A stretch of DNA of 64,000 bases, taken from positions 186,001-250,000 of the forward strand of contig NZ_JABEQE010000003.1 in assembly GCF_014174375.1 (NCBI RefSeq), given 5' to 3'. A program made the translations under genes and the position numbers. Shown one piece after another: positions 10,462-19,197 of this stretch. The notes under the pieces were generated by a model that worked only from the letters and a program-made list of their open reading frames with translations, made no database searches and was not told the DNA's origin. The DNA is from Gluconacetobacter asukensis (GTDB lineage: Bacteria > Pseudomonadota > Alphaproteobacteria > Acetobacterales > Acetobacteraceae). How positions within the stretch are numbered: the stretch's first letter is position 1; the number at the start of each line of letters is the position of its first letter.

Positions 10462-11567
10462 CCATCTTCTAAATGAAGCAGAAGAGAAACTGCAAGGCAG
10501 AGACCCGCTCCGGTCGGGGCCCAGGCAGCAAGAATCGGCGGCATGGCGCCGGATTCCCCGAATTGCGCCGCCACCTTGGATACCGTGAACAGCGCGAAGC
10601 CCGCCGCCACCCCGCCGCCGATCATGCGCGCCACGCCGCCGCGCCGGGTCGGGCGCATCGAAAAACCGGCCGCGACCAGCGCCATGGTGCCTGCCAGGAT
10701 CGGCAGCGTGAGCAGCGACTGGAAATGCAGCCGGTGCCGGATGGACGAGAAGCCCGAGCGCTCGAGAAGCGAGATGAAGCCCGGCAATGCCCAGACCGAC
10801 AGCGTGTCGGGCGAGGCGAAGCTTTCCTGGACGCGCGCGAGCGTGAGGTCGGTCGGCAGGGTGAAGCGTCCCACCTGGACGGGCAGGCGGTCGGGCCGGA
10901 TGGTGTGGGTATCGTCAAGCACCCATTCCCCCTGGCCCAGATGCCCGCTGGGGGCTTCCACGCGGACGATCATGCGGTCGGTCTCGTCCAGCCGGAACAG
11001 GCTGATGCCGCTGATCCGCAGCACGCCGTCCTGCAGGTGCACGCCACGGGCATGCAGGATCGCCACCCCGTGGGGGGCCAGGGCATTGTCGGCCTGACGG
11101 ATCCACAATGCGCCGTCGGCGAGATTCAGCGGGCCGCCGCTGCGCAGATAGACATGATCCAGTGTTTCCGCCCGCCGGTACATGAGCGAGGACAGCGGCG
11201 ACAGCGCGCCGGTGGCCAGCGCGCCGATCAGCAGGGCGCAGGCCAGCGGGCCGGTCAGGAACTGCCACGCCGAAATGCCGGCGGCCCGCGCCACGATCAA
11301 CTCGGACGAGCGCGTCAGTCGCCAGAAGCAGACGAGCCCGCCCAGCAGCACGCCGAAGGGCAGGATTTCGATCGTGAAATAGGGGATGTGCAGGAGCGCG
11401 ATCTCGCTGACCAGGCGGGTGGGCACGTTGGGACGCGTTGCGACCCGCCGCAGCAGGTCGATGAAATCGAACAGCGAGACCAGCCCGGTCAGCGACAGGA
11501 TCATCGCCAGGACCGCCAGCGTGAACTGCCGCGCGATGTAGAAGGAGAGGGTGACCGAGACGGTCAT
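10458..11567 (-). CDS. lptG: LPS export ABC transporter permease LptG
   Basis: Inner-membrane permease that with LptF and the ATPase LptB extracts LPS and pushes it along the Lpt bridge. The 369 residues show the YjgP/YjgQ layout: N-terminal membrane segments (FYIARQFTLAVLAMILSL), a periplasmic beta-jellyroll (ADGALWIRQADNA, WVLDDTHTIRP), and C-terminal membrane segments. The ATG at 11567 overlaps the lptF stop by four bases. The open frame extends further upstream, but only inside lptF, so that extension was discarded. Confidence 0.92.
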   Translation of the reverse strand: MTVSVTLSFYIARQFTLAVLAMILSLTGLVSLFDFIDLLRRVATRPNVPTRLVSEIALLHIPYFTIEILPFGVLLGGLVCFWRLTRSSELIVARAAGISAWQFLTGPLACALLIGALATGALSPLSSLMYRRAETLDHVYLRSGGPLNLADGALWIRQADNALAPHGVAILHARGVHLQDGVLRISGISLFRLDETDRMIVRVEAPSGHLGQGEWVLDDTHTIRPDRLPVQVGRFTLPTDLTLARVQESFASPDTLSVWALPGFISLLERSGFSSIRHRLHFQSLLTLPILAGTMALVAAGFSMRPTRRGGVARMIGGGVAAGFALFTVSKVAAQFGESGAMPPILAAWAPTGAGLCLAVSLLLHLEDG

Positions 11568-12760
11568 GGGCGGGGCGCCTGGCCGGACGGGATGGATGCG
11601 GGAAGCGGCGGCCCCGCCATCGGCTGCTGCCGCTGGCGCCATTCGGGCAGGAAGAGCGTGATGGCGCACACGGCGCCCGGCAGGATGGCCTCGATCCACA
11701 TCAGGGGCACCAGCCCGGGATTGCGGCCGGCCAGGTTCTGCACCATCAGGCTGAGGGCCAGCAGGCACACCACGCTCATGATCGCGGTGAATGGCCGCAG
11801 GATGTTGCCGTGCCGCGAGAAGGTGCCGCCCAGCACGCTGACCAGCCCGATCATCGCGAAGGAAAAGGCGGTGAAGGGCGAGGTCAGGCGCCGCCAGGCC
11901 TCGACCGCGAACTTGCCGCGATCGCGGTCCGAGACCTGGTGCGGGTCGGGATGCAGCAATTCGTGCAGTGCCATCTCGCTGGCGTCGCGATAGCGGGTCT
12001 GCTCGCCCCGGGGAGTGGTCAGGTCGATGGTGTTGCGCGCGAAGGTCAGCACGTTCAGCCGGCCGGTCCGGCGGTCGATTTCCTGCCGCGAGCCGTCGAA
12101 GAGGACCACGCGGGGCTGGTCGTTGATGACCAGCATGGTACCGCGCTCGGCCAGGATGGTCGAGGGATTGTCGGGCTGGCGGCCGTCCTCGACCATGATG
12201 CCGTGGAGCGTGCCGTCATGATCGCGGGAGCGGACATAGACGGTCATGGTATTCGACAAGGGTGTGAAGACGCCGTCCTGCAGCATGAAGGCCGCGATGC
12301 GGTTGCGGATCTGGAATTCGTACTGCTTGAACGCGTGAAAGGCCTGCGGGACGATCCACACATTCAGGAGCAGGCAGAGCAGCACCGACGCGCCGGCGCA
12401 CAGCAGGCCGGGCCGCGCCACATGGAAGGGCGACAGGCCGGCCGCGCGCATGACCGTCAGTTCGCGATCGCTGGCCAGGCGCTGATAGATGAACTGCACC
12501 ACAACGAAGGTCGTGATCGGCAGGATGATGGCGACGAAGGAGGGGACGAGCAGGCTGGTCAGTCCGATGAAGACCCGCAGGGACAGGCCGCGTTCGACCA
12601 CCAGGGAGACGAAGCGCAGGGACTGGGTAAGCCAGATCAGGGCCGCCAGGCCGCCCGTGGTTGCCGCCAGTGCCATGAGGAGCTGCCGCAGCACGTAGCG
12701 GTCGAGCATCGGCAGGTGCGCCCTTGACGGACGTCTGATTGCGGATCGGGCGAACGACAT
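11564..12760 (-). CDS. lptF: LPS export ABC transporter permease LptF
   Basis: Partner permease of LptG, 398 residues, with the characteristic start MLDRYVLRQLLMALAATTGG, six predicted membrane segments and a periplasmic domain (NTMTVYVRSRDHDGTLHGI, NPSTILAERG). I chose the ATG at 12760 because GGGGAG lies 11 bases upstream. The ATG at 12709 (MLDRY), closer to the usual family start, has no ribosome site. It opens the operon, so its promoter should lie in 12761-12988, where I could not identify one. Confidence 0.9.
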   Translation of the reverse strand: MSFARSAIRRPSRAHLPMLDRYVLRQLLMALAATTGGLAALIWLTQSLRFVSLVVERGLSLRVFIGLTSLLVPSFVAIILPITTFVVVQFIYQRLASDRELTVMRAAGLSPFHVARPGLLCAGASVLLCLLLNVWIVPQAFHAFKQYEFQIRNRIAAFMLQDGVFTPLSNTMTVYVRSRDHDGTLHGIMVEDGRQPDNPSTILAERGTMLVINDQPRVVLFDGSRQEIDRRTGRLNVLTFARNTIDLTTPRGEQTRYRDASEMALHELLHPDPHQVSDRDRGKFAVEAWRRLTSPFTAFSFAMIGLVSVLGGTFSRHGNILRPFTAIMSVVCLLALSLMVQNLAGRNPGLVPLMWIEAILPGAVCAITLFLPEWRQRQQPMAGPPLPASIPSGQAPRP

Positions 12761-12988
12761 AGGCTTGTGTAGCTCCCCGGAGGATGTGGTGAAAAGCCCT
12801 GTGTCCAGGGGTGGTGCGACCGTTACGGCTGGTCGTCCCACCGGTTCCCGACCGTCATCAAGCACCGGCCGGCTGAAGCAGATCCCGTCCCGATGGTTTT
12901 ATTGGGGCCGGCGAGGATGCCAGTGGAAAATCGAGGAGCCGGAAAGAGGTCCATGGGCCGCCCCCGCGCGGGACACGCGGACGGTACG

Positions 12989-14437
12989 CTAGCCTGCCGG
13001 GGGGAACAGCGTGCCGGGATTCATCAGCCCGTGCGGATCGATTGCGTCCTTGATCCGGCGCATGGTGGCCAGTTCGGCGCCTCCGCGCCAGCCGGGCATC
13101 ATGTAGGGCTTCAGGCGTCCGACGCCATGTTCGGCCGAGAAGGAGCCGTCCAGGTCGCGCACGATGGCGGCGACCGCGTCCATGATCCGGTGATCCTGCG
13201 CCAGGAATGCGGCCGGGTCCATGCCCTCGGGCTGCACCAGGTTGAAATGGATGTTGCCGTCGCCGATATGGCCGAACGGCGCGGGGCGGATGCCCGGGAT
13301 CAGGGCCGCGCAGGCGGCGCTGGCGCGGTCGATCAGTTCCGGCACGCGCGAGACGGGGACCGAGACGTCGTTCTTCACGCTGGCGCCGGCGCGGCGCTGG
13401 GCCTCGGCATGCTCTTCGCGCAGTTTCCACAGCGCCAGGCGCTGGCCCTCGCTTTCCGCGATCACGGCGTCGCTGACCGTGCCGGCCTCGAACATGCAGG
13501 CCAGGACGTCTTCCAGCACTGTGCGCAGGTCGGCATTGCGGCGCGGGGTCGCCAGTTCCACCAGCACATAGGCCGGGGCGGGCTCGGCCAGCGGCAGGCT
13601 GGTGCCGGGCACCAGCCGCGTGACCAGGTCCATCCCGGCGCCCGACATATATTCGAAGGCCTGGATCAGCGCCGGGTCCTGGGCGCGGAAGGCGCTGAAC
13701 AGCGCCAGCGCCGCGCCGGCGTCGGCGACCGCGCACAGCGCGGCCTCGACCGCGCGCGGCTGGGGCTGCAATTGCAGGATGGCCGAGGTGATGAAGCCCA
13801 GCGTGCCCTCGGACCCCACGAAGAGCTGGCGCAGCGCATAGCCCGTATTGTCCTTGCGCAGCCGGCGCAGCCCGTTGAAGACGCTGCCGTCGGGCAGCAC
13901 GACCTCCAGCCCCAGCACCAGCTCCCGCGCATTGCCGTAGCGCACGGTGTTGTTGCCGCCGGCATTGGTGGCCAGCACGCCGCCGATCTGGGCCGAGCCT
14001 TCGGACGAGATCGAGAGCGGCAGCATCAGGCCGGCTTCGCGCGCCGCGTCCTGCGCCGCCTTCAGCGTGACGCCGGCTTCGATGTCCATCGTGTGGTCCA
14101 GCGGGTCGATCTGCCGCACGCGGTTCATCCGCGACAGGCACACCACGATGTCCCGCCCGCTCTCGTCGGGCGTGGCGCCGCCGACCATGCTGGTATTGCC
14201 CCCCTGCGGCACCATCGCGACCCCGGCCGCGGCGCATAGCGAGACGGCCTGGGCCAGTTCGGCGGTGCTGGCCGGGCGCAGGACGGCCGCCGCGCGCCCG
14301 TGATAGAGCGAGCGCCAGTCGGTGCAGTAGGGCGCGACGTCTGAGGTCTCGGTGAGGATGCCCGACGGTCCCAGCAGATCCGCCAGACGGGCCAGCAGGT
14401 CGGCGGTCGGGGGAGCGGAGGAGGGGGTGGCGGTCAT
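12989..14437 (-). CDS. FAD-linked D-2-hydroxyacid dehydrogenase (GlcD / D-2-hydroxyglutarate dehydrogenase type)
   Basis: Flavoenzyme of the vanillyl-alcohol-oxidase superfamily that oxidises a D-2-hydroxyacid (D-lactate, D-2-hydroxyglutarate or glycolate). The 482 residues contain the FAD pyrophosphate loop PQGGNTSMVGGATP, the second FAD segment AQIGGVLATNAGGNNTVRYG, the C-terminal metal/substrate histidine motif HIGDGNIHFNLVQ, and AEHGVGRLK. This pattern fits D-2-hydroxyglutarate dehydrogenases best, but the substrate is not certain. It is not adjacent to the lut genes and appears monocistronic. Confidence 0.85.
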   Translation of the reverse strand: MTATPSSAPPTADLLARLADLLGPSGILTETSDVAPYCTDWRSLYHGRAAAVLRPASTAELAQAVSLCAAAGVAMVPQGGNTSMVGGATPDESGRDIVVCLSRMNRVRQIDPLDHTMDIEAGVTLKAAQDAAREAGLMLPLSISSEGSAQIGGVLATNAGGNNTVRYGNARELVLGLEVVLPDGSVFNGLRRLRKDNTGYALRQLFVGSEGTLGFITSAILQLQPQPRAVEAALCAVADAGAALALFSAFRAQDPALIQAFEYMSGAGMDLVTRLVPGTSLPLAEPAPAYVLVELATPRRNADLRTVLEDVLACMFEAGTVSDAVIAESEGQRLALWKLREEHAEAQRRAGASVKNDVSVPVSRVPELIDRASAACAALIPGIRPAPFGHIGDGNIHFNLVQPEGMDPAAFLAQDHRIMDAVAAIVRDLDGSFSAEHGVGRLKPYMMPGWRGGAELATMRRIKDAIDPHGLMNPGTLFPPAG

Positions 14438-14518
14438 GGCGGGTTTCCGGTGGCGATGGATGATCGGCGCGGGGGACGGCGCCTGTCTTGGGACAGAATG
14501 ACCGGCAAGGCAATGTCC

Positions 14519-14554
14519 GGCCCCAGGTCTGGCCCCAGGTCTGGCCTTGGGGCC
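14519..14554 (-). terminator. GC-rich hairpin downstream of the coiled-coil membrane protein gene
   Basis: A direct repeat of CCCCAGGTCTGG (14521-14532 and 14533-14544) is followed by GGGGCC (14549-14554), which can pair with either upstream GGCCCC. Read on the minus strand it lies just after the stop at 14565. There is no clear T run, so intrinsic termination is only possible. Confidence 0.35.
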
Positions 14555-14564
14555 GATGGTTCCG

Positions 14565-15110
14565 TCAGTTGAGGGCCGTCGTCCGGAACGGGACGGTCGG
14601 CACGTCCATGGCGCGCACCATGCCCATGCCGATCGCGCCCACCAGGGCGCCGACGGCGACGGCCAGGGCGACGACCGAGCGGCGGCGCGGCGTGGGGCGT
14701 GCCCGCATCACGGACAGGGCGGCCTGCGTTTCGGCGCGGGCCTGCTGGGTCAGGTAGAGCTGCGACCGCAATTCCTCATTGCGGGCGCGTGCGCTGCGCA
14801 GGTCGAGATCGAGCCGGTTGACGCTTTCGGTCAGTTGCATGATCCGCGTGCGCGCGGCCTGCATTTCCTCGGTGGCGGCAGCGCCGGATGCGGCGCGGGA
14901 GGCGCGGGGGCGGGGCGGGGGGCGCTGCGGCGGGTTCGGCGCGATGGCGGTGAACAGGTTCTTCAGGGCCCCGCCGGTCATGGCGTTGCGGCGGGCACGG
15001 TTGCGGATGGCGTCCAGCGCATTGGCGGACTGTCCCGGATGGTCCTCCAGGACCAGGGCCAGGATATCCGCCAGAATCTTCAGTTCCTTGGGATCGAGTT
15101 TGTCGCTCAT
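14565..15110 (-). CDS. Hypothetical coiled-coil protein with C-terminal membrane anchor
   Basis: Not recognised. The 181 residues have an N-terminal helical region (DPKELKILADILALVLEDHP), a basic Pro/Arg linker around 60-80, a predicted coiled coil at about 82-130 (TRIMQLTESVNRLDLDLRSA, RNEELRSQLYLTQQARAE) and one hydrophobic segment at about 148-166 (VVALAVAVGALVGAIGMGMV) close to the C-terminus. It may be a tail-anchored inner-membrane protein. It lies 49 bases downstream of the sua5 stop on the same strand and may share its transcript. Confidence 0.7.
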   Translation of the reverse strand: MSDKLDPKELKILADILALVLEDHPGQSANALDAIRNRARRNAMTGGALKNLFTAIAPNPPQRPPPRPRASRAASGAAATEEMQAARTRIMQLTESVNRLDLDLRSARARNEELRSQLYLTQQARAETQAALSVMRARPTPRRRSVVALAVAVGALVGAIGMGMVRAMDVPTVPFRTTALN

Positions 15111-15159
15111 GGCGGCGGATCACGATGCTCGGGGCAGGCGGTTGCGGACGGATGCGGCA

Positions 15160-16131
15160 TCATGCGGGACGGGGGGAGGCCGCGCGGCGCAGGCGGTCGC
15201 GGATGGCCAGCCCCAGCCCGGCGCGGGGGATCGGCATGGCGGCGATGCGGGTCAGGCCGCGCCGCGCGCCCTCGCTGTCCAGGAAGCGCAGCCCGGCGAA
15301 CAGGCGGGCCGCGGCTTCGTCCACCGTGCCGGAGGGGCTGAGATTCCAGACCAGCCCGGCCCCCGGCAGTTCCGGCCCGAAGGCCAGCAGGGCCTCGTCG
15401 GTGCCGACCTCCTGCGCGTCCAGGCGGACCGGCAGGGAGGGGGCGTAGTGCGATTCCATCCGGCCGGGCGAGACCGGCAGGGTGTCGGCATAATCGTCGG
15501 GATGGGAGATCGGGCCGCAGATCTCGGCGAGGGCCTCGATCGTGACGCCGCCGGGGCGCAGCAGCATGGGCGCGGTGCCCGTCAGGTCGAGGACCGTGCT
15601 TTCCACCCCGACCTGGCACGGGCCGGAATCCAGCACCGCGTCGATGCGGCCGTTCAGGCCGCGCATGACGTGATAGGCGTCCGACGGGCTGACCTTGCCG
15701 GACAGGTTGGCCGACGGGGCCGCGACCGGGCGGCCGGTGGCGCGCAGCAGGGCCGCCGTGACCGCGCCGCGCGGCACGCGGACCGCCACCGAGGGCAGGC
15801 CGGCGGCGGCGAGGTCGGAGATCGTGCCGCCCGGCTGGCGCGGCAGGACCAGCGTCAGCGGGCCGGGCCAGAACCGCTCGGCCAGGCGCCGGGCGAGATC
15901 GTTGGGCATGGCCTCGGTGAAGGCGGCTTCGGCATCGGGGAAATGGCTGATCAGCGGGTTGAAGCGCGGGCGCTCCTTGGCGGCGAAGATACGGGCCACG
16001 GCGGTATCATTGGTCGCGTCGGCGCCAAGCCCGTAGACGGTTTCCGTCCCGAACGCGACCAGGCCGCCTGCCCGCAGCAGGTCGGCCGCGCGGGCGATGC
16101 CCGCGTCGTTTGCTTCCAGGCGTTCCGTCAT
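15160..16131 (-). CDS. tsaC: L-threonylcarbamoyladenylate synthase (Sua5/TsaC)
   Basis: Makes threonylcarbamoyl-AMP from threonine, bicarbonate and ATP, the first step of t6A37 modification of ANN-decoding tRNAs. The YrdC domain is evident from GGLVAFGTETVYGLGADATN, AKERPRFNPLISH, RFWPGPLTLVLPR, VAVRVPRG and PVAAPSANLSGKVSPSD. At 323 residues the protein also carries the C-terminal Sua5 domain (SPGRMESHYAPSLPVRL), so it is the long Sua5 form. The ATG at 16131 follows AGAGGGGAG. The frame is open to 16176, just beyond the cysQ stop, so a longer start is possible. Confidence 0.92.
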   Translation of the reverse strand: MTERLEANDAGIARAADLLRAGGLVAFGTETVYGLGADATNDTAVARIFAAKERPRFNPLISHFPDAEAAFTEAMPNDLARRLAERFWPGPLTLVLPRQPGGTISDLAAAGLPSVAVRVPRGAVTAALLRATGRPVAAPSANLSGKVSPSDAYHVMRGLNGRIDAVLDSGPCQVGVESTVLDLTGTAPMLLRPGGVTIEALAEICGPISHPDDYADTLPVSPGRMESHYAPSLPVRLDAQEVGTDEALLAFGPELPGAGLVWNLSPSGTVDEAAARLFAGLRFLDSEGARRGLTRIAAMPIPRAGLGLAIRDRLRRAASPRPA

Positions 16132-16182
16132 CTCCCCTCTACCCGTCCGTTCGTGGCCGATCATGTCGTTGATCATAACGCG

Positions 16183-16983
16183 TCACGCGCCTGATTGCTC
16201 CCGCTTTCCGGCGCAGATGAAGTGCGGGTTGCGCCAGTGGGGCTTGCCGTAGCGCAGCGGTGCGCCATCCATCACGGTAACGCTACCGCCGGCGGCCTCG
16301 ACAATGACCTGCGGGGCGGCGGTATCCCATTCCATCGTCGTGCCCAGGCGGGGGTAGAGGTCGGCCGCGCCTTCGGCCACGCGGATGAATTTCGCGGCGG
16401 AGCCGATATTGCCCAGATGGGCGATCTGCCGGCCGCCCAGGAACGACGCCAGGCGCGGATCGTCGGCATAATGGCGCGAGGCCAGCACCGTCAGCCCCTC
16501 CGGCGGAACAAGGCGGGCGTGGATGGCATGCGTGCCGGCTGCGTCGATACGGTGCGCGCCGGTGGCGACATGGCCGGCATAGAGCTGGTGATAGGCCGGC
16601 AGGGCGACGGCCCCCAGAACGGCGCTTCCGTCACGGACCAGGCCGATATTGACGGTGAAATCGTCCCGGCCCGCCGCGAATTCGCGCGTGCCGTCCAGCG
16701 GGTCGACCAGCCAGAATGTGTGACCGGCCTCGACGCGCACGCCGGCGGCGGCTTCTTCCTCGGCGATCACGGGAATTTCGGGCGCGGCGGCGCGCAGCCC
16801 GGCCAGGATATGGGCCTCGGCGGCGTGATCGGCCTCGGTCACCGGGGACGAATCGGATTTCGTCACGGTTTCGAACCCGCGCGCACGGATCGCGCGGATC
16901 AGTTCGGCGGCCTCGGAGGCCAGGCGGGTTGCCAGGTCCAGCAACGCGTCGTCGCCGGGATGGAGCAGGGAGGAACGATTCAT
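16183..16983 (-). CDS. cysQ: 3'(2'),5'-bisphosphate nucleotidase CysQ
   Basis: Lithium-sensitive phosphatase of the inositol monophosphatase superfamily that hydrolyses PAP to AMP during sulfate assimilation. The 266 residues contain the metal-binding signature EEEAAAG followed by FWLVDPLDGTREFAAG and the second motif GTTMEWDTAAPQVIVEAAGG. The gene is divergent from pepA and immediately precedes sua5 on the minus strand. Confidence 0.92.
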   Translation of the reverse strand: MNRSSLLHPGDDALLDLATRLASEAAELIRAIRARGFETVTKSDSSPVTEADHAAEAHILAGLRAAAPEIPVIAEEEAAAGVRVEAGHTFWLVDPLDGTREFAAGRDDFTVNIGLVRDGSAVLGAVALPAYHQLYAGHVATGAHRIDAAGTHAIHARLVPPEGLTVLASRHYADDPRLASFLGGRQIAHLGNIGSAAKFIRVAEGAADLYPRLGTTMEWDTAAPQVIVEAAGGSVTVMDGAPLRYGKPHWRNPHFICAGKREQSGA

Positions 16984-17155
16984 GGGTTCATGGGATTAGC
17001 TCACTCGCGGCCGCGCGTCATGCGCCTTTCTCGAATCTTCGGGGTTTCGACGGGCCGGCTTTGGACAGATGCGCCCGCATGCGGCATGCTGGGGCACCTG
17101 TTCCAGGGTCCGGGGCGCGACCCTGACCGACCGATCGTTGCGGAGTATCAGCGCC
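16984..17155. promoter_or_regulatory. Divergent cysQ/pepA intergenic region
   Basis: 172 bases between divergent genes must hold promoters for both directions. I found no -35/-10 pair good enough to name. GGAG at 17142-17145 is the pepA ribosome site. Confidence 0.4.
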
Positions 17156-18625
17156 ATGTTGCAGACCGGTTTTTCCGATGCCGTCCTTCCCGCCGATGGC
17201 GTCCTGGCCATCCTGGTGTCCGAGGACGGGCCACGTCCGGCCACCTATCTTGCCGCCGACCGGGCGACCGGCGGCGCGCTGGAGCGCGCGGTCGGCGCCG
17301 CGTCGTTCACGTTCGGTGCCGGCCGGACCTGCATGTTGCTGGCCCCCGGCGGCGGGTTCGACCGTATTCTGCTGGTCGGGCTGGGCAAGGTGGCCGAGAT
17401 CGGCGCCCGCACCGTTGAGAACGCGGCCGGCGCCGCCGTCACGGCGCTGGGCAAGCTGGCTGCTGCGGCGCGGATCGCGGCCGATGGCGTGGCACCCGCG
17501 CTGGTGGCCCATGTCGCCCAGGGTGCGACGCTCGCCGCCTTTCGCTTCGACAGCTACCATACCCGCCTGCCCGAGGATGCGCGCTGGCGGCTGACGGAGA
17601 TCACGATCCTGACCCCGGCCGCCGCCCAGGCGGAGGCGGCGTGGGCGGACCTGTCCGCCGTGGCGCGGGGTGTCTATCTGGCGCGCGATCTGGTCAGCGA
17701 GCCGGCGAACGTCCTGCGTCCGCCCGAATTCGCGACCCGGATCGAGGCGCTGCGCGAACTGGGGGTGGCGGTCGAGATCCTGGATCGGGATGCGATGGCC
17801 GAGCTGGGCTTCGGCGCGCTGCTGGGGGTGGCGCAGGCCAGCGATGCCCCGCCGCGCACGGTGCTGATGCGCTGGAACGGCGCCGGCGATGATTCGGCGC
17901 CGCTGGCCTTTATCGGCAAGGGCGTGACCTTCGATTCCGGTGGAATCTCGATCAAGCCGGCGGCCGGCATGGAGGAGATGAAGACCGACATGGCCGGCGC
18001 GGCCGCCGTGGTGGGGCTGATGGCGGCGCTGGCCGGCCGCAAGGCGCGGGTCAATGTCGTGGGTGCGGTCGGGCTGGTGGAGAACATGCTGGCCGGCAAT
18101 GCCCAGCGGCCGGGCGACGTGGTGCGGACCTATTCCGGCCAGACGGTCGAGGTGATCAATACCGATGCCGAGGGGCGGCTCGTGCTGGCCGACGTGCTGT
18201 GGTACGTGCAGGAGCGGTTCAAGCCGCGCCTGATGGTCGATCTGGCCACGCTGACGGGCGCGATCGTCGTTGGGCTGGGGCATGAATATGCCGGGCTGTT
18301 CTCGAACGATGACGCGCTGGCCGGGCGGCTGGCCGCGGCGGGCGAGGAAACGGGCGAGCTTCTGTGGCGCATGCCGCTGTCCGATGCCTATCGCGACGCG
18401 CTGCGCTCGGACATCGCGGATTTCAAGAATGTCGGCGGGCGGCCGGGCGGGTCGATCACGGCGGCCAAGTTCCTGGAACATTTCGTCAATCAGGTGCCGT
18501 GGGCGCATCTGGACATTGCCGGCACCGCCTGGGCGCGGAAGACCGTGCATTGCACGCCCAAGGGAGCCACGGGTTTCGGCGTGCGTCTGCTGGAGCGCTT
18601 CGTGCGGGAAAACCACGAGGGTTGA
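17156..18625 (+). CDS. pepA: Leucyl aminopeptidase (cytosol aminopeptidase, M17)
   Basis: Two-metal aminopeptidase that removes N-terminal residues from peptides in the cytosol. The 489 residues include the catalytic segment GKGVTFDSGGISIKPAAGME, the M17 signature NTDAEGRLVLADVL, and the C-terminal SDIADFKNVGGRPGGSITAA. The frame is open from 17069, but the ATG at 17156 has GGAG at the right distance and gives the family's normal N-terminus. holC follows after 19 bases; pepA-holC is a common order. Confidence 0.95.
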   Translation: MLQTGFSDAVLPADGVLAILVSEDGPRPATYLAADRATGGALERAVGAASFTFGAGRTCMLLAPGGGFDRILLVGLGKVAEIGARTVENAAGAAVTALGKLAAAARIAADGVAPALVAHVAQGATLAAFRFDSYHTRLPEDARWRLTEITILTPAAAQAEAAWADLSAVARGVYLARDLVSEPANVLRPPEFATRIEALRELGVAVEILDRDAMAELGFGALLGVAQASDAPPRTVLMRWNGAGDDSAPLAFIGKGVTFDSGGISIKPAAGMEEMKTDMAGAAAVVGLMAALAGRKARVNVVGAVGLVENMLAGNAQRPGDVVRTYSGQTVEVINTDAEGRLVLADVLWYVQERFKPRLMVDLATLTGAIVVGLGHEYAGLFSNDDALAGRLAAAGEETGELLWRMPLSDAYRDALRSDIADFKNVGGRPGGSITAAKFLEHFVNQVPWAHLDIAGTAWARKTVHCTPKGATGFGVRLLERFVRENHEG

Positions 18626-18644
18626 GGCGGGATCGCGGCGCGCC

Positions 18645-19094
18645 ATGGCGGAAATCGGCTTCTATCACCTGACGCGGACCAGCGTCGACCAGGCGCTGCC
18701 GGCCCTGCTGGGCCGGACGCTGGAGGCCGGGCGGCGTGCCGTGCTGCGCTGTGGCGACGCGCAGCGGGTCAAGGCGATGGACGAGGCCCTGTGGCGCGCC
18801 ACCGATCCGGTCTGGCTGCCGCATGGCAGTGCCGCGATGGGGCACGGGCCGTTGCAGCCCATATGGCTGACGGCCGGGGACGATGTGCCGAACGGGGCGA
18901 CCTATCTGTTCCTGATCGACGGGGTGAACTGTCCGGACGCGGCCGCGTTCGAGCGGGTGTTCGACCTGTTCGATGGAGGCGACCCGGAGGCCGTGGAAGC
19001 GGCCCGCCGGCGGTGGACCAGTGCCCGCGAGGCCGGGCACACGCTTGTCTACTGGCGGCAGCAGGCAAAAGGATGGACCCGAGGGGCGCGCTGA
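18645..19094 (+). CDS. holC: DNA polymerase III chi subunit
   Basis: Clamp-loader accessory subunit that links DNA polymerase III to single-stranded DNA-binding protein. The 149 residues match HolC: MAEIGFYHLTRTSVDQALPA, RAVLRCGDAQRVKAMDEALW, DPVWLPHG and a C-terminal helix. It follows pepA by 19 bases and is probably cotranscribed. Its TGA stop overlaps the start of a short palindromic repeat copy. Confidence 0.93.
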   Translation: MAEIGFYHLTRTSVDQALPALLGRTLEAGRRAVLRCGDAQRVKAMDEALWRATDPVWLPHGSAAMGHGPLQPIWLTAGDDVPNGATYLFLIDGVNCPDAAAFERVFDLFDGGDPEAVEAARRRWTSAREAGHTLVYWRQQAKGWTRGAR

Positions 19095-19147
19095 GCCTGA
19101 CCGCAAATGCGCGCTGGTGGCGATCCGACGTGCGGTCGGACTCTGAG
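19092..19147. repeat. Palindromic repeat, copy 2 (internally deleted, at the holC stop)
   Basis: A 56-base miniature of the element after rpoD and hslU. The left end AGCCTGACCGCAAATGCGCG begins inside the holC TGA stop, continues with the shared core TGGTGGCGATCCGACG, and then jumps to a right end GCGGTCGGACTCTGAG that resembles the right end of copy 1. The two ends still pair (AGCCTGACCGCA with the complement of TGCGGTCGGACT, two mismatches). About 110 bp of the interior is missing. Confidence 0.85.
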
Positions 19148-19197
19148 GGTGGCTTTCGCGCATGGCAGCACAGAATCTGTGAGGAGGACCGCGCGGC

